From NORP240 sp038134485 (GTDB lineage Bacteria > Pseudomonadota > Gammaproteobacteria > Pseudomonadales > Pseudohongiellaceae): 64,000 bases of DNA. A program made the position numbers and the translations under genes. Location of the stretch: contig JAYPVG010000017.1 in the NCBI GenBank assembly GCA_038134485.1, positions 1 to 64,000 of the forward strand, given 5' to 3'. This document shows positions 52,785 to 61,840 of the stretch, piece after piece (position 1 is the stretch's first letter; each line of letters opens with the position of its first letter). The notes below the pieces were generated by a model that saw nothing but the letters and a program-made list of their open reading frames with translations, was not told the DNA's origin and did not search any database.

Positions 52785-53378
52785 ATGAAGTCAATCAGCC
52801 TATTTCTGATTGCCGTGGTCGTCGTAACAGCGGCTCAGCTGTCAACGGCCGCGGACGACTGGCTCAAAACAATGCCGGAATTTGAGCTTACCGATCACCT
52901 TGGCCATACCCATAATCTTGATATGTACGGGGACCGCGAGTTCTTGGTGTTCTACGTTCAGGGCAATGGCTGTCCGATTGCCAGGATAGCGTTGCCTAAT
53001 CTGCGCGAAGTTCGAGCTGAGTTCCAGGACAGGGGCATCGAGTTTCTCGCTTTCAATTCAAATATTCAGGACTCCCTCGCAGCCATCAGTCGCGAGGCAG
53101 AAAATTTCGGTATCGATTTCCCCATCCTGAAGGACGAAGGACAGGTGCTGGCCAAAAGCCTCGGGGTTGAGCGTACCGCCGAGGTTTTCGTGGTTAATCC
53201 GCGCACCCGGGCTGTTCTCTTTCGCGGCCCCATCAATGATCAGCTAGGATATGAAACCCAGAGAAATTCAGCATCCGAGCACTATCTGAAAGACGCGCTG
53301 AACACCGTGCTGGCGGGCGGCACTGTCAACATGGACGATATTCCTGACTCCAAGGGTTGTCTTATCGCGATTTTTTGA
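52785..53378 (+). CDS. Exported redoxin-domain protein
   Basis: A 197-residue thioredoxin-fold protein exported by a signal peptide (residues 1-23). The redox loop is FYVQGNGCPIARIALPN, with a single cysteine Cys63 instead of a CxxC pair. The only other cysteine, Cys192, is in the KGCLIAIF tail and could pair with it. ALPNLREVRAEFQDRGIEFLAF is the usual AhpC/TlpA-like helix. Its partner reductase or substrate is unknown. The ATG at 52785 has AGGAG nine bases upstream. It converges on fpr with 16 bases between stops. Confidence 0.75.
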   Translation: MKSISLFLIAVVVVTAAQLSTAADDWLKTMPEFELTDHLGHTHNLDMYGDREFLVFYVQGNGCPIARIALPNLREVRAEFQDRGIEFLAFNSNIQDSLAAISREAENFGIDFPILKDEGQVLAKSLGVERTAEVFVVNPRTRAVLFRGPINDQLGYETQRNSASEHYLKDALNTVLAGGTVNMDDIPDSKGCLIAIF

Positions 53379-53394
53379 CCCCTGATGTTGTCCG

Positions 53395-54168
53395 TCAGGT
53401 TTCTGCAAACGCCCTTTCAATCACATAACTCCCCTTGATTCCCTGACGGGATTCGGTGAATCCCTGCGCTTCAAGAATTCGACAGGTATCTTTCAGCATC
53501 GAGGGACTTCCGCATAGCATGAATCGATCCTGTGTCGGGTCCGCTGCGGGCAGACCAACGTCGCTGAACAGTTTACCGCTGCTCAACAACGCAGTGAGGC
53601 GCCCCTGATTGCGAAATTGCTCCCGGGTCACAGTCGGGTAATAAATCAGTTTCTGTCTGACCTGTTCACCAAAGTATTCGTTATTCGGCAATTCCTGCAG
53701 GATTATTTCCTGGTAGGCCAGATCGCTGATCCTGCGAACACCGTGAGCAAGTACGATACTATCAAAACGCTCATAAGTTTCCGGATCGCGGATGATACTC
53801 ATAAAAGGCGCCAGCCCGGTCCCGGTACAAAGTAGATAAAGGTTTTTGCCGGGCAGCAGGTGATCGACGATCAGCGTTCCGGTCGGCTTACTGCTGACAA
53901 GCAATTCATCACCTACATTGATGCTCTGCAATCGAGAAGTGAGCGGGCCGTCTGGTACTTTGATACTCAGGAATTCCAACTCTTCATCATAGTTAGCGCT
54001 AACTATGCTGTAAGCCCTCATCAATGGGAGGCCCTCAACTTCCATGCCCACCATCACAAAGTGACCATTCTCGAAACGCAGAGTGCGATCGCGGGTGGTT
54101 TTGAAACTGAAAAGCGAATCGTTCCAGTGATGGACACTGGTCACGCTTTGTCTCGATAGTGCAGCCAT
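53395..54168 (-). CDS. fpr: Ferredoxin-NADP(+) reductase
   Basis: A 257-residue FAD enzyme that shuttles electrons between NADPH and ferredoxin or flavodoxin. FENGHFVMVGMEVEG and RAYSIVSANYDEELEFLSIKV are the FAD-binding blocks (RxYS), and LLCTGTGLAPFMSII is the NADP-binding block. MLCGSPSML and the terminal YVIERAFAET are Fpr-specific. Length is full. It is divergent from a LysR regulator gene across an AT-rich 138-base gap, the finR-fpr style arrangement seen in pseudomonads. Confidence 0.93.
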   Translation of the reverse strand: MAALSRQSVTSVHHWNDSLFSFKTTRDRTLRFENGHFVMVGMEVEGLPLMRAYSIVSANYDEELEFLSIKVPDGPLTSRLQSINVGDELLVSSKPTGTLIVDHLLPGKNLYLLCTGTGLAPFMSIIRDPETYERFDSIVLAHGVRRISDLAYQEIILQELPNNEYFGEQVRQKLIYYPTVTREQFRNQGRLTALLSSGKLFSDVGLPAADPTQDRFMLCGSPSMLKDTCRILEAQGFTESRQGIKGSYVIERAFAET

Positions 54169-54225
54169 CCTCTTTATCCTGTTCGGGCAGAAATCTGATT
54201 GTGAGGTAGCAGTCTAGGAGTTCGT

Positions 54226-54285
54226 TTTATATCTGTAAAATTAATTATTTATATATATATATTCTATTTTTTAGATATACTTTCA
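54226..54285. promoter_or_regulatory. AT-rich divergent promoter region between fpr and a lysR gene
   Basis: This stretch is almost pure A/T and carries long TA runs. ATATCT (54229-54234) is matched by AGATAT (54273-54278) as an inverted repeat near the ends. This is where the two divergent promoters and a LysR-type operator would be expected. Exact boxes cannot be assigned. Confidence 0.4.
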
Positions 54286-54306
54286 GTTTCGACAACGGGA
54301 GATGTC

Positions 54307-55194
54307 GTGAGAATAACGCTTCGACAATTGGAAGTATTCCTGGCCATCGCGCGCTGCGAGAATGTCACACAGGCGGCAAGCAGCCTCGCGCTATCCCAAT
54401 CAGCTGCCAGTACTGCCTTGAAGGAACTCGAGCAACGATTTGGCATACGCCTGTTTGATCGCATCGGCAAACGACTGCAGTTGAACGAACTGGGTCAGCA
54501 CGTCAGGCCCAAAGCCGAGGCGCTACTGGCCCGAGCCAGGGAGTTCGAGCTCACCCTTACCGGAAGTGAGGCGATCGGGACAATCAAGGTCGGAGCAACC
54601 CTGACCATCGGTAATTATCTGGCAGTTGGAATCATCGCCCGCTTTATCTCAGAGCACCCGGATGCCCGGATAGATTTGACGGTGGAGAACACCCGATCAA
54701 TCGCCGGCAAATTACTCAATTACGAGCTTGATATCGGATTAGTAGAAGGTGAACTGCAGGAGCCTGATCTCGAAGTGCTTCCCTGGCGTAATGATGAGCT
54801 AGCATTGTTCTGCGCACCAGACCACCCCTTTGCAACGCAGCGAGTCCTGACTGACGACGATCTGCTGGCGGCAAAATGGGTTGTGCGCGAACCCGGATCG
54901 GGTACGAGGCAGGCCTTTGATCGAGCAATGACAGGATTATTATCTAATCTGAGAATTCAACTGGAGCTGCAGCACACCGAGGGAATTAAACGCGCCGTTG
55001 AAGCTAACCTCGGAATCGGCTGCCTGTCCCGGATCACTCTCGAAGAGGCTTTCCGGCGGGGGTCGCTGGTGCCACTCGAGGCGCCAGACAGAAATTGGCA
55101 GCGCAATTTCTATTTCGTGCTGCACAAACAAAAATATAAAAGCCCCGGCATCGACAGTTGGCTTGATCTGTGCCGCGATTACCTGAAGACATAA
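54307..55194 (+). CDS. LysR-family transcriptional regulator
   Basis: A 295-residue LTTR starting at GTG. The HTH reads MRITLRQLEVFLAIARCENVT and continues through AASSLALSQSAASTALKELEQRFG. The effector domain has GTIKVGATLTIGNYLAVGIIARF and LDIGLVEGELQ. The FinR or CysB-type placement divergent to fpr suggests autoregulation and oxidative or nutrient control of fpr. It is also only three bases upstream of the MMPL gene, so it may sit in that transcript and control the amine-dehydrogenase operon. Confidence 0.9.
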   Translation: MRITLRQLEVFLAIARCENVTQAASSLALSQSAASTALKELEQRFGIRLFDRIGKRLQLNELGQHVRPKAEALLARAREFELTLTGSEAIGTIKVGATLTIGNYLAVGIIARFISEHPDARIDLTVENTRSIAGKLLNYELDIGLVEGELQEPDLEVLPWRNDELALFCAPDHPFATQRVLTDDDLLAAKWVVREPGSGTRQAFDRAMTGLLSNLRIQLELQHTEGIKRAVEANLGIGCLSRITLEEAFRRGSLVPLEAPDRNWQRNFYFVLHKQKYKSPGIDSWLDLCRDYLKT

Positions 55195-55197
55195 CGA

Positions 55198-57510
55198 ATG
55201 ACTGAAACTGACAAAGACCCCCAATTCCTGCTGCTAGTCAGTCATCGTATCGCCTTGCTAATGGTCAGTCTCTTGCTGGGCCTGGTGTGCAGCGTAGGCA
55301 TATTATCGACGAGTTTCAATACGTCCATTAGCGAACTGCTCAGTGAAAGCGATCCCTATGTGGCAGAATTGAGCGACATGGAAGAGCGGTTCCCCACCGT
55401 TCTGACAGCAACGTTTGCGCTGACAAACTCGGAAGGTATCGGTTCCGTTTTCAATCAAGGGGTGCTCGCTGCACTGCGAAACCTGGCCAGTCAATACCAG
55501 AATTTGCCAGGGGCGACGCGCCTGGCATCGATCCTTGATTATCGTTCGCCGCAGCGCAATTTCGTGCTGTTTGAGCGTCCTTCGGAACAGTACTCGGTGC
55601 CCGAGCTAATGCAGCTGCAAAAGCAGGCGCTCGAGGATCCATTGCTAATGGGAACATTCCTGAGCGAGCAGTCCACGCTGACCTTCGCCACGGTGTTTTT
55701 TGATCTGGAGAGCGCGGACCAGAATGCCCGCTTGCAACTGGCTGATGGAATCCAGGCGCTACTCGAGACACTGCGGGAATCCCACCCGGATATAGATATC
55801 TACGTCAATAGCGACGTGCTCTTCGAGCAGTCGACCGAGGATGCAATGATCGACGACCTCACCACGTTGATGCCGATTGTTATTCTTATTTGTGTGCTGG
55901 CAATCTGTTATTGCTTCCATTCAATAAGTTTCGGCGCCTGCATCCTCGGACAGGCGCTATTGTCGATTATCTGCACAATCGGTGTAATCGGATTCACAGG
56001 TATCGGCTTCAATACTATTTCGGTAATTGCCCCGCTGGTCGTAGTGATCATATCTGTCGCTCACAGCGTCCATATAATTTCAGTCTTTAAACAACAGCTG
56101 CACAAAGGGCAGGATTGCCTCCAGTCCATGGATACCAGTATTCGCTACAACCTGAAACCGGTTCTGCTGGCGACACTCACTACCGGTATCGGTTTCCTGT
56201 CCCTGAACCTCAGTTCTTCCCCCGCCATTCAGGAGTTCGGTCGTATCGTTGCTCTGGGCATCGGTTTCGCCTTTATCTTCACATTTACCATGCTACCGTC
56301 CCTGCTGACCTGGGTGTCGATGAAAACCGGGGCACATCGCAGAACCATGGATGTCGTCCTTCCCTACCGATTAGTAAGGCGCGTTATTCCGTTCTGGCAA
56401 CGACATGACAGGAAACTGTTTATTGGGTGCACCAGCCTTGCCGTCCTCACGCTGCTGTTGCTGCCGCTGAACAATACCGATTTCGACCGGCTGGACTTCA
56501 TTGCTGCTGATTCCGAGGTCGGTAAGTACTACGACATTGTGAGCCGCCGCCTGCAACGGGGCCCTTCCCTGACCTATGGATTGCGCGCCATTGAAGAAGG
56601 TGGGGCCATAGAACCGGAATTTTTGCGGCAGATGGAAAGTTTCAGCGCCTGGCTGGTCGCGCAACCGGAAATCGACAATGCCGGCAGTCTGGTTGAAGTG
56701 GTCAAGACGATTCACATGGCCAGGGGTGGCCAGGACCCGGCTTACTACACCATTCCCAACGATGTGTTTGCCATCGCCAACGACCTCGGTATCTACCAGG
56801 ATATCGAGTTCCCGGACTTTCCCCTGGCAAATTTTATCGACGCGGACTACTCGACAATCCGGCTGGTAATCAACGCGATACCGCTAACTAACGAGGAACT
56901 CATCGAGCTGGATAATCGAATAACGACCTATTTTCAGCAATCAGTCAAAGGGGGACAGCTGATTCACGGCAGTCCCATAGTGCTGTTCGCCCGCATGGAC
57001 AGTCTCGTTACCCGGGAGTTGCTGCAAGGCTACAGTTTTAGCCTGTTGTTGATTACGCTCATCCTCATCATCGGTTTCCGCAGCGTTTACTTCGGGCTGC
57101 TGAGCGTAGTTCCGAACCTGTTGCCCGCTACCATGGTATTTGGTGCCTGGGGGCTTTTCGTTGGCCAGCTTGACCCATTCGTCATGATGCTGTTCAGTAT
57201 CAGCATTGGGCTGGTTGTGGACGACACGGTTCATCTCCTCACTCATTACCTGCACGGGCGCGAGGAGGGGTTAACGATCGAGGCAGCTTTCAATCGCTCC
57301 CTTGATACTGCCGGCCCAGCCCTCGTGGTAACCACCGCGGTGCTGGCGCTGGGAGTAACCATACTTATCGGAGCGAGTACTCTCTATTTTCAGCAGTCGG
57401 CCAAGCTCCTGGTTCCCATAGTAGTGCTGGCACTGGTCCTCGACCTGGTCTATCTACCTACCATATTGCAGCGCTTCGACCGTCGCAAACTGTTCGGTCA
57501 AGTGGGCTAA
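55198..57510 (+). CDS. MMPL/RND-superfamily transporter
   Basis: A 770-residue inner-membrane transporter with about 12 helices in two repeats. The first helix is at residues 14-34. ISIGLVVDDTVHLLTHYLHGRE is the canonical motif in the second repeat. It lacks the acidic loop expansion of the paralog at 48814. It begins three bases after the LysR stop, so it is probably in the same transcript. The substrate is unknown. It lies 140 bases before the gamma-glutamyltransferase. Confidence 0.88.
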   Translation: MTETDKDPQFLLLVSHRIALLMVSLLLGLVCSVGILSTSFNTSISELLSESDPYVAELSDMEERFPTVLTATFALTNSEGIGSVFNQGVLAALRNLASQYQNLPGATRLASILDYRSPQRNFVLFERPSEQYSVPELMQLQKQALEDPLLMGTFLSEQSTLTFATVFFDLESADQNARLQLADGIQALLETLRESHPDIDIYVNSDVLFEQSTEDAMIDDLTTLMPIVILICVLAICYCFHSISFGACILGQALLSIICTIGVIGFTGIGFNTISVIAPLVVVIISVAHSVHIISVFKQQLHKGQDCLQSMDTSIRYNLKPVLLATLTTGIGFLSLNLSSSPAIQEFGRIVALGIGFAFIFTFTMLPSLLTWVSMKTGAHRRTMDVVLPYRLVRRVIPFWQRHDRKLFIGCTSLAVLTLLLLPLNNTDFDRLDFIAADSEVGKYYDIVSRRLQRGPSLTYGLRAIEEGGAIEPEFLRQMESFSAWLVAQPEIDNAGSLVEVVKTIHMARGGQDPAYYTIPNDVFAIANDLGIYQDIEFPDFPLANFIDADYSTIRLVINAIPLTNEELIELDNRITTYFQQSVKGGQLIHGSPIVLFARMDSLVTRELLQGYSFSLLLITLILIIGFRSVYFGLLSVVPNLLPATMVFGAWGLFVGQLDPFVMMLFSISIGLVVDDTVHLLTHYLHGREEGLTIEAAFNRSLDTAGPALVVTTAVLALGVTILIGASTLYFQQSAKLLVPIVVLALVLDLVYLPTILQRFDRRKLFGQVG

Positions 57511-57650
57511 ATTTTACTTTCTCTCCCCGGCACCACAGCCTTTCAGCGCCAGGGCTTTCTGTTTTACCTCTGCCAGGAAACCTGTAAGATTCAGGGAAAT
57601 TAATATTGCTATTAGACATTTCCTGGACTAACAACCTGAGAGTTTCCTTC

Positions 57651-59501
57651 ATGACTCATGCTTATTCTGATCGCCGAGGCACGTATCACCCGCGACCGAT
57701 ACACCTGCTGCTGAGCTGCCTGTTCATTGTGCCCGCATTGACCCAGGCCCAATCAGCCAACCCCTTCGGCATTCCCGATGCTAACAACGCCAATCCCGCT
57801 GCCACCATCGTGGCGGCCCCCGGCGCCCGCGGCCAGGGCTGGCTTGGACAGGGTCGATCCGAGGTCCTGGCACGCCACGGCATGGTCGCCACCAGCGATC
57901 CGCTGGCGGCGCAGGCCGGACTGGAAATTCTGCAACAGGGCGGTAACGCCATCGATGCCGCTGTGGCAGCGGCTGCCGTACTGGATGTCACCTCGCAAAA
58001 CGATACGGGACTGGCGGGAGACCTCTTCGCACTGGTCTGGAGCGCCCAGGACAAAAAGCTGTACGCTCTAAATTCAGCGGGCTGGGCCCCTGCAGGCTGG
58101 ACCCCGGAATTCTTTAAACAACAGCTGAACGTCGACCAGGTACCCGGTACCGGTGTCAATGCCGCTACCGTCCCGGGCGCTGTATCCGGCTACGCGGCGC
58201 TGCTGGAAAGATTCGGTTCACTGGGATTTCAGGAGACTTTCGAACGCGCCGCGCGTCTGGCAGAGGAAGGCTGGGGCCAGGCGGAGCGCCGTCACCAGGA
58301 CCTCATTAGCGTGCAACAAAAAATTCGTAATGATCCGGATTCTGCTGCGGTATTTCTCGATAATGGTGAGGTACCGCCGCTTTACAGCCTGATCCGCAAT
58401 CCCGGACTGGCCGACGCCCTGCGACTCATCCAGACCCAGGGGCGCGACGCCTTTTATCGCGGACCGATAGCCGATGCCATCGTCGCCAAGGTGCAAAGCG
58501 AAGGCGGCGTGATGACCCACGAGGACCTGGCGGAATTCGAATCAGAATGGGTAGAGCCCATTACTACCAACTATCATGGTTATGACATTTTTCAGCTGCC
58601 TCCTCCCGGTCAGGGCTTCGCCGCGCTGGAAATGCTCAATATCCTGGAAGTTTGCGCGCCGCAGCATGGACTCGATCTGGCGGCTCTGGGGCCGTCAAAT
58701 CCGGACTACTGGCATTTCATGGTGGAGGCCAAAAAGCTCGCCTACTCCGATCTGCAGGCCTACAACGGTGATCCTAAATTCTCCGACATCCCCGTTGATC
58801 GTCTTCTCTCCAAGTCCTACGCGCGCTCGCTGTGCGGCCGCATCGACATGAACAGGGCCTCTGAACCCTCCATCAAAGGCGGCCTGGACGGCGGTACCAT
58901 CTACCTCACAACCGCCGACCGCTGGGGCAACATGGTCTCATTCATACACAGCATTTTCTCCGTTTATGGCAGCGGTGCGACCATTCCGCCCTATGGAATG
59001 ATATTGCACAATCGTGGGGTCGCCTTTTCGCTCGACCAGGACCATCCCAATGTTGTCGCACCCCGCAAGAGACCTTTTCACTCAATCATTGCCGGTTTTG
59101 TCATGCAGAACGGGGAGCCGCTGATGACCTTCGGCAATATGGGCGGTTCAGTGCAGCCGGAAACGCACGCCCAGCATATGGTGAACGTAATCGACCACGG
59201 CATGAACGTGCAGATGACCACCGATGCCGCTCGCTTCACCCACAGCCAGAACAGCAATGTGCTGTCGCTGGAACACGGGCTTTATAGTCTGGTAGGCCGG
59301 GCTCTTGAGGCCAGGGGACACGACGTACGGAGCGTTAATGGCGGACGAGTCGGCGGTTACCAGGGTATTCTCTTTACCCGGGATCCGTCGCTGCCAGAGC
59401 CGGTTTTTACGGAGCAAAGCGTAATTGACGATAGCCCGGTAAACGGTATCTACCGCGGCGGCTCAGACCACCGTAAAGATGGACAGGCTGTTGGCTGGTA
59501 A
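57651..59501 (+). CDS. ggt: Gamma-glutamyltransferase
   Basis: A 616-residue exported Ntn-hydrolase that cleaves or transfers the gamma-glutamyl group from glutathione and gamma-glutamyl amides in the periplasm. A signal peptide lies in residues 8-34 (LLLSCLFIVPALTQAQ). The proenzyme autocleavage Thr416 begins GGTIYLTTADRWGN, which keeps the T-x-x-x-[ST]-x-x-D pattern; SQNDTGLAGDLFAL replaces the more usual NPxxxGIGGGGF near the N-terminus. FGNMGGSVQPETHAQ is the late conserved block. Physical position just 37 bases before mauB suggests it works with the amine dehydrogenase. Confidence 0.88.
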   Translation: MTHAYSDRRGTYHPRPIHLLLSCLFIVPALTQAQSANPFGIPDANNANPAATIVAAPGARGQGWLGQGRSEVLARHGMVATSDPLAAQAGLEILQQGGNAIDAAVAAAAVLDVTSQNDTGLAGDLFALVWSAQDKKLYALNSAGWAPAGWTPEFFKQQLNVDQVPGTGVNAATVPGAVSGYAALLERFGSLGFQETFERAARLAEEGWGQAERRHQDLISVQQKIRNDPDSAAVFLDNGEVPPLYSLIRNPGLADALRLIQTQGRDAFYRGPIADAIVAKVQSEGGVMTHEDLAEFESEWVEPITTNYHGYDIFQLPPPGQGFAALEMLNILEVCAPQHGLDLAALGPSNPDYWHFMVEAKKLAYSDLQAYNGDPKFSDIPVDRLLSKSYARSLCGRIDMNRASEPSIKGGLDGGTIYLTTADRWGNMVSFIHSIFSVYGSGATIPPYGMILHNRGVAFSLDQDHPNVVAPRKRPFHSIIAGFVMQNGEPLMTFGNMGGSVQPETHAQHMVNVIDHGMNVQMTTDAARFTHSQNSNVLSLEHGLYSLVGRALEARGHDVRSVNGGRVGGYQGILFTRDPSLPEPVFTEQSVIDDSPVNGIYRGGSDHRKDGQAVGW

Positions 59502-59538
59502 GTAGACTCGATCAAGAAAGCTGACCATCAGGAGAACG

Positions 59539-60636
59539 ATGATGCGCGCGCGAACGTGGGCTGTTTTTTTCACATCTATATGGTTACCCCTCGCCTCTGC
59601 CCAGATTCAGCCAGAGCAGATATCTGTCGAGACCATGCCCGAACCGGGTGCAAACTGGTTCATCTCCAAAACCAATAATGGTGGCTACATTTTTGATGCC
59701 GAAAGCGGTGAAATGCAGGGCTTGCTGTCTCTTTCCCGGCGCACGCCCGCGGTGACCATGTCCTACGAGAGACGCGAGTTTTACGCGGCCGAGTCCTACA
59801 TGTCCCGCGGAGTTCGTGGCGAGCGTACCGACCTTGTTGCAGTTTACGATTTTGAAAACCTCAGCCCCATCGCTGAAGTCATCATTCCCAATCACATGGC
59901 TCGCCTGGCAGTGCGCAACCATCTCGGCCTGCTTGGCAATGGTCGTCACCTGGCGGTACTTAACATGAACCCCGGACACTCGGTTAGTATTGTCGATGTT
60001 GTTGACCGATTGTTTATTTACGAGATCTCGACCCCCGGCTGCGCAGTTATTCTACCGGTAGCCGACAACGATTTCCTGATGGTATGCGGTGACGGCACCC
60101 TGCAGCTCATTCAGCTGGACCTCAGCGGTTACGAATCCAATCGCGTGCGCAGCGAGGTGTTTTTCGACGTACAGGAAGACGCGATTTTTGACCGCACAGC
60201 CCGGACTGCCAATGGCTGGTTGCTCATCACGCATGCAGGGGTGGCCTACGAGATCACTACCGACGATGACCAGATAAATATCAGCGAGCCCTGGAATATC
60301 GTTCCGGAGGGCGAAGAAGACTGGCGACCTGGCGGCCGGGAATTTCTCAGCGTGCACCAGGATACCGGGTTAGTCTATGTCGCCATGCACCAGGGTCCCG
60401 TTGACACGCATCATGAGCCCGGCGAAGAAGTCTGGGTACTGAGCCTCGATTCGCGGCGCCGGATTGAAAGACTGGAAATGGATCCTCCGGTAAACAGCCT
60501 GATGGTCACTCAGGAAGACCGGCCGAAGCTTGTTACCGCCACAGAAGGTGGGGGCACGGATGTATACGATGCCATGACCTTTGCTCACGAACGCAGTCTT
60601 ACCACCCCTGGTGCGTCCATGTTCGAGGATTTCTAG
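59539..60636 (+). CDS. mauB: Methylamine/aralkylamine dehydrogenase large subunit
   Basis: A 365-residue periplasmic beta-propeller subunit of a TTQ amine dehydrogenase (alpha2beta2). A signal peptide ends around LASAQ (residue 22). Repeated propeller strands are visible, for example MLSLSR-like turns, YEISTPGCAVILPV, DNDFLMVCGDGTLQLIQLD and FLSVHQDTGLVYVAMHQG. The last is a family hallmark. AGGAG precedes the ATG. It is about 20-40 residues shorter than Paracoccus MauB. Substrate may be methylamine or an aromatic amine. Confidence 0.9.
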   Translation: MMRARTWAVFFTSIWLPLASAQIQPEQISVETMPEPGANWFISKTNNGGYIFDAESGEMQGLLSLSRRTPAVTMSYERREFYAAESYMSRGVRGERTDLVAVYDFENLSPIAEVIIPNHMARLAVRNHLGLLGNGRHLAVLNMNPGHSVSIVDVVDRLFIYEISTPGCAVILPVADNDFLMVCGDGTLQLIQLDLSGYESNRVRSEVFFDVQEDAIFDRTARTANGWLLITHAGVAYEITTDDDQINISEPWNIVPEGEEDWRPGGREFLSVHQDTGLVYVAMHQGPVDTHHEPGEEVWVLSLDSRRRIERLEMDPPVNSLMVTQEDRPKLVTATEGGGTDVYDAMTFAHERSLTTPGASMFEDF

Positions 60637-60639
60637 ACC

Positions 60640-61212
60640 ATGCTCGATCCGCAAATTTTCCGTTGCGTCGCGCTTAGTTTTGCCCTGTTATTTATTCTGG
60701 CAGGCGTCCACAAGTTAAGCGATCGCGCCCGCTTCACTGCCATCGTGTCGGAATATAGGGTTTTACCGCCACGCCTGGTCCCTGCGGCAGCAGTTCTTAT
60801 ACCGCTGATGGAGCTAGTTGCCGGTAGCCTGTGGATGGTTTCGGTATTTTCGCTGCAGGCCGCCACAGTCCTGCCGCTTGCAAGCAGCGCCTTATTACTT
60901 ATCTACTCACTGTCCATTGCCATCAATCTGGCCAGAGGACGCTCCCACATCGACTGCGGTTGCAGTTTTGCATCCAGCCACTCTGACTCGGCTCGGGGCC
61001 AGCTGCTTTCCGTCTGGCTGGTCGCGCGCAACCTTTTACTGGCATGCCTGGCGCTCGTGCCACTGCTGGCGGTATCCGGCAGAAACCTGACAGTGATGGA
61101 TCACGGCCTGTTAATCTTGACGACCCTCACAGCGCTGCTTTATTACGCCGCGTTCAACCAACTGTTGCTGAACCGCGGAGCTATCGCGTCCTGGAGAGAA
61201 GCCCGTGGTTGA
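60640..61212 (+). CDS. mauE: MauE-family membrane protein for amine dehydrogenase maturation
   Basis: A 190-residue inner-membrane protein of the MauE/DoxX-like group with four to five helices. FRCVALSFALLFILAGVHKLSDRA is the opening. MauE and MauD are both needed for stable small subunit formation, most likely by disulfide handling. HIDCGCSF carries paired cysteines (CGC), consistent with a redox role. It is three bases after mauB and overlaps mauD by eight bases. Confidence 0.88.
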   Translation: MLDPQIFRCVALSFALLFILAGVHKLSDRARFTAIVSEYRVLPPRLVPAAAVLIPLMELVAGSLWMVSVFSLQAATVLPLASSALLLIYSLSIAINLARGRSHIDCGCSFASSHSDSARGQLLSVWLVARNLLLACLALVPLLAVSGRNLTVMDHGLLILTTLTALLYYAAFNQLLLNRGAIASWREARG

Positions 61213-61840
61213 AGCGCTGATCATCTCCACTATTGTTCTGTGGCTGGCGGTAGTTGCGCTGGCATTGCTGGTGTTCGCGCTCACCCGACAGGTGGGTATT
61301 CTGCACGAGCGCGTGGCACCTGCCGGCGCACTGATGCCTACCAGTGGACCCAGGGTAGGCGAACTTGCCACCGAACTGGAACTTCAAACCCTCGATGGTA
61401 AAACTATTACTGTCGGCGGCAGAAGTCCGGAGGGGCTCGCGACCATGGTCCTGTTTGTCTCACCCACCTGTCCGGTGTGTAAGACCCTGGTACCAACTGC
61501 CAGATCGCTGGCAAGCGCCGAAAACCGTCGTCTAAAACTCGTGTTTGCCAGTGACGGCGATGCTCTGGAGGCACACCGCACCTATGTTCAGGATCTCGGG
61601 CTCGCGGCATATCCCTATGTCATATCCCAACAGCTAGGCATGACATACGGCGTCAGCAAATTGCCCTTCGCGGTATTGATCGGAAACGACGGAATACTTG
61701 AAAGCAAGGGACTGGTGAATAACCGTGAACACCTTGAGAGCCTGGTCGAGGCCATGGATACCGGTGTCACCAGTCTGCAGGAGTACATGGCAAATTCCCG
61801 CGACCGGGCTGAGCCTGAAGCAATGGAACAGACATCATGA
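61205..61840 (+). CDS. mauD: MauD-family thiol-disulfide protein
   Basis: A 211-residue membrane-anchored thioredoxin-fold protein that assists disulfide formation in the TTQ subunit. A single N-terminal helix (residues 3-24) anchors it. The active-site pair is FVSPTCPVCKTLVP, Cys-Pro-Val-Cys. The GTG start is preceded by GGAGAGAA and overlaps the mauE stop by eight bases. Fits MauD in length and position. The mature TTQ subunit here has 14 cysteines, so an isomerase-like helper is expected. Confidence 0.9.
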   Translation: MVEALIISTIVLWLAVVALALLVFALTRQVGILHERVAPAGALMPTSGPRVGELATELELQTLDGKTITVGGRSPEGLATMVLFVSPTCPVCKTLVPTARSLASAENRRLKLVFASDGDALEAHRTYVQDLGLAAYPYVISQQLGMTYGVSKLPFAVLIGNDGILESKGLVNNREHLESLVEAMDTGVTSLQEYMANSRDRAEPEAMEQTS

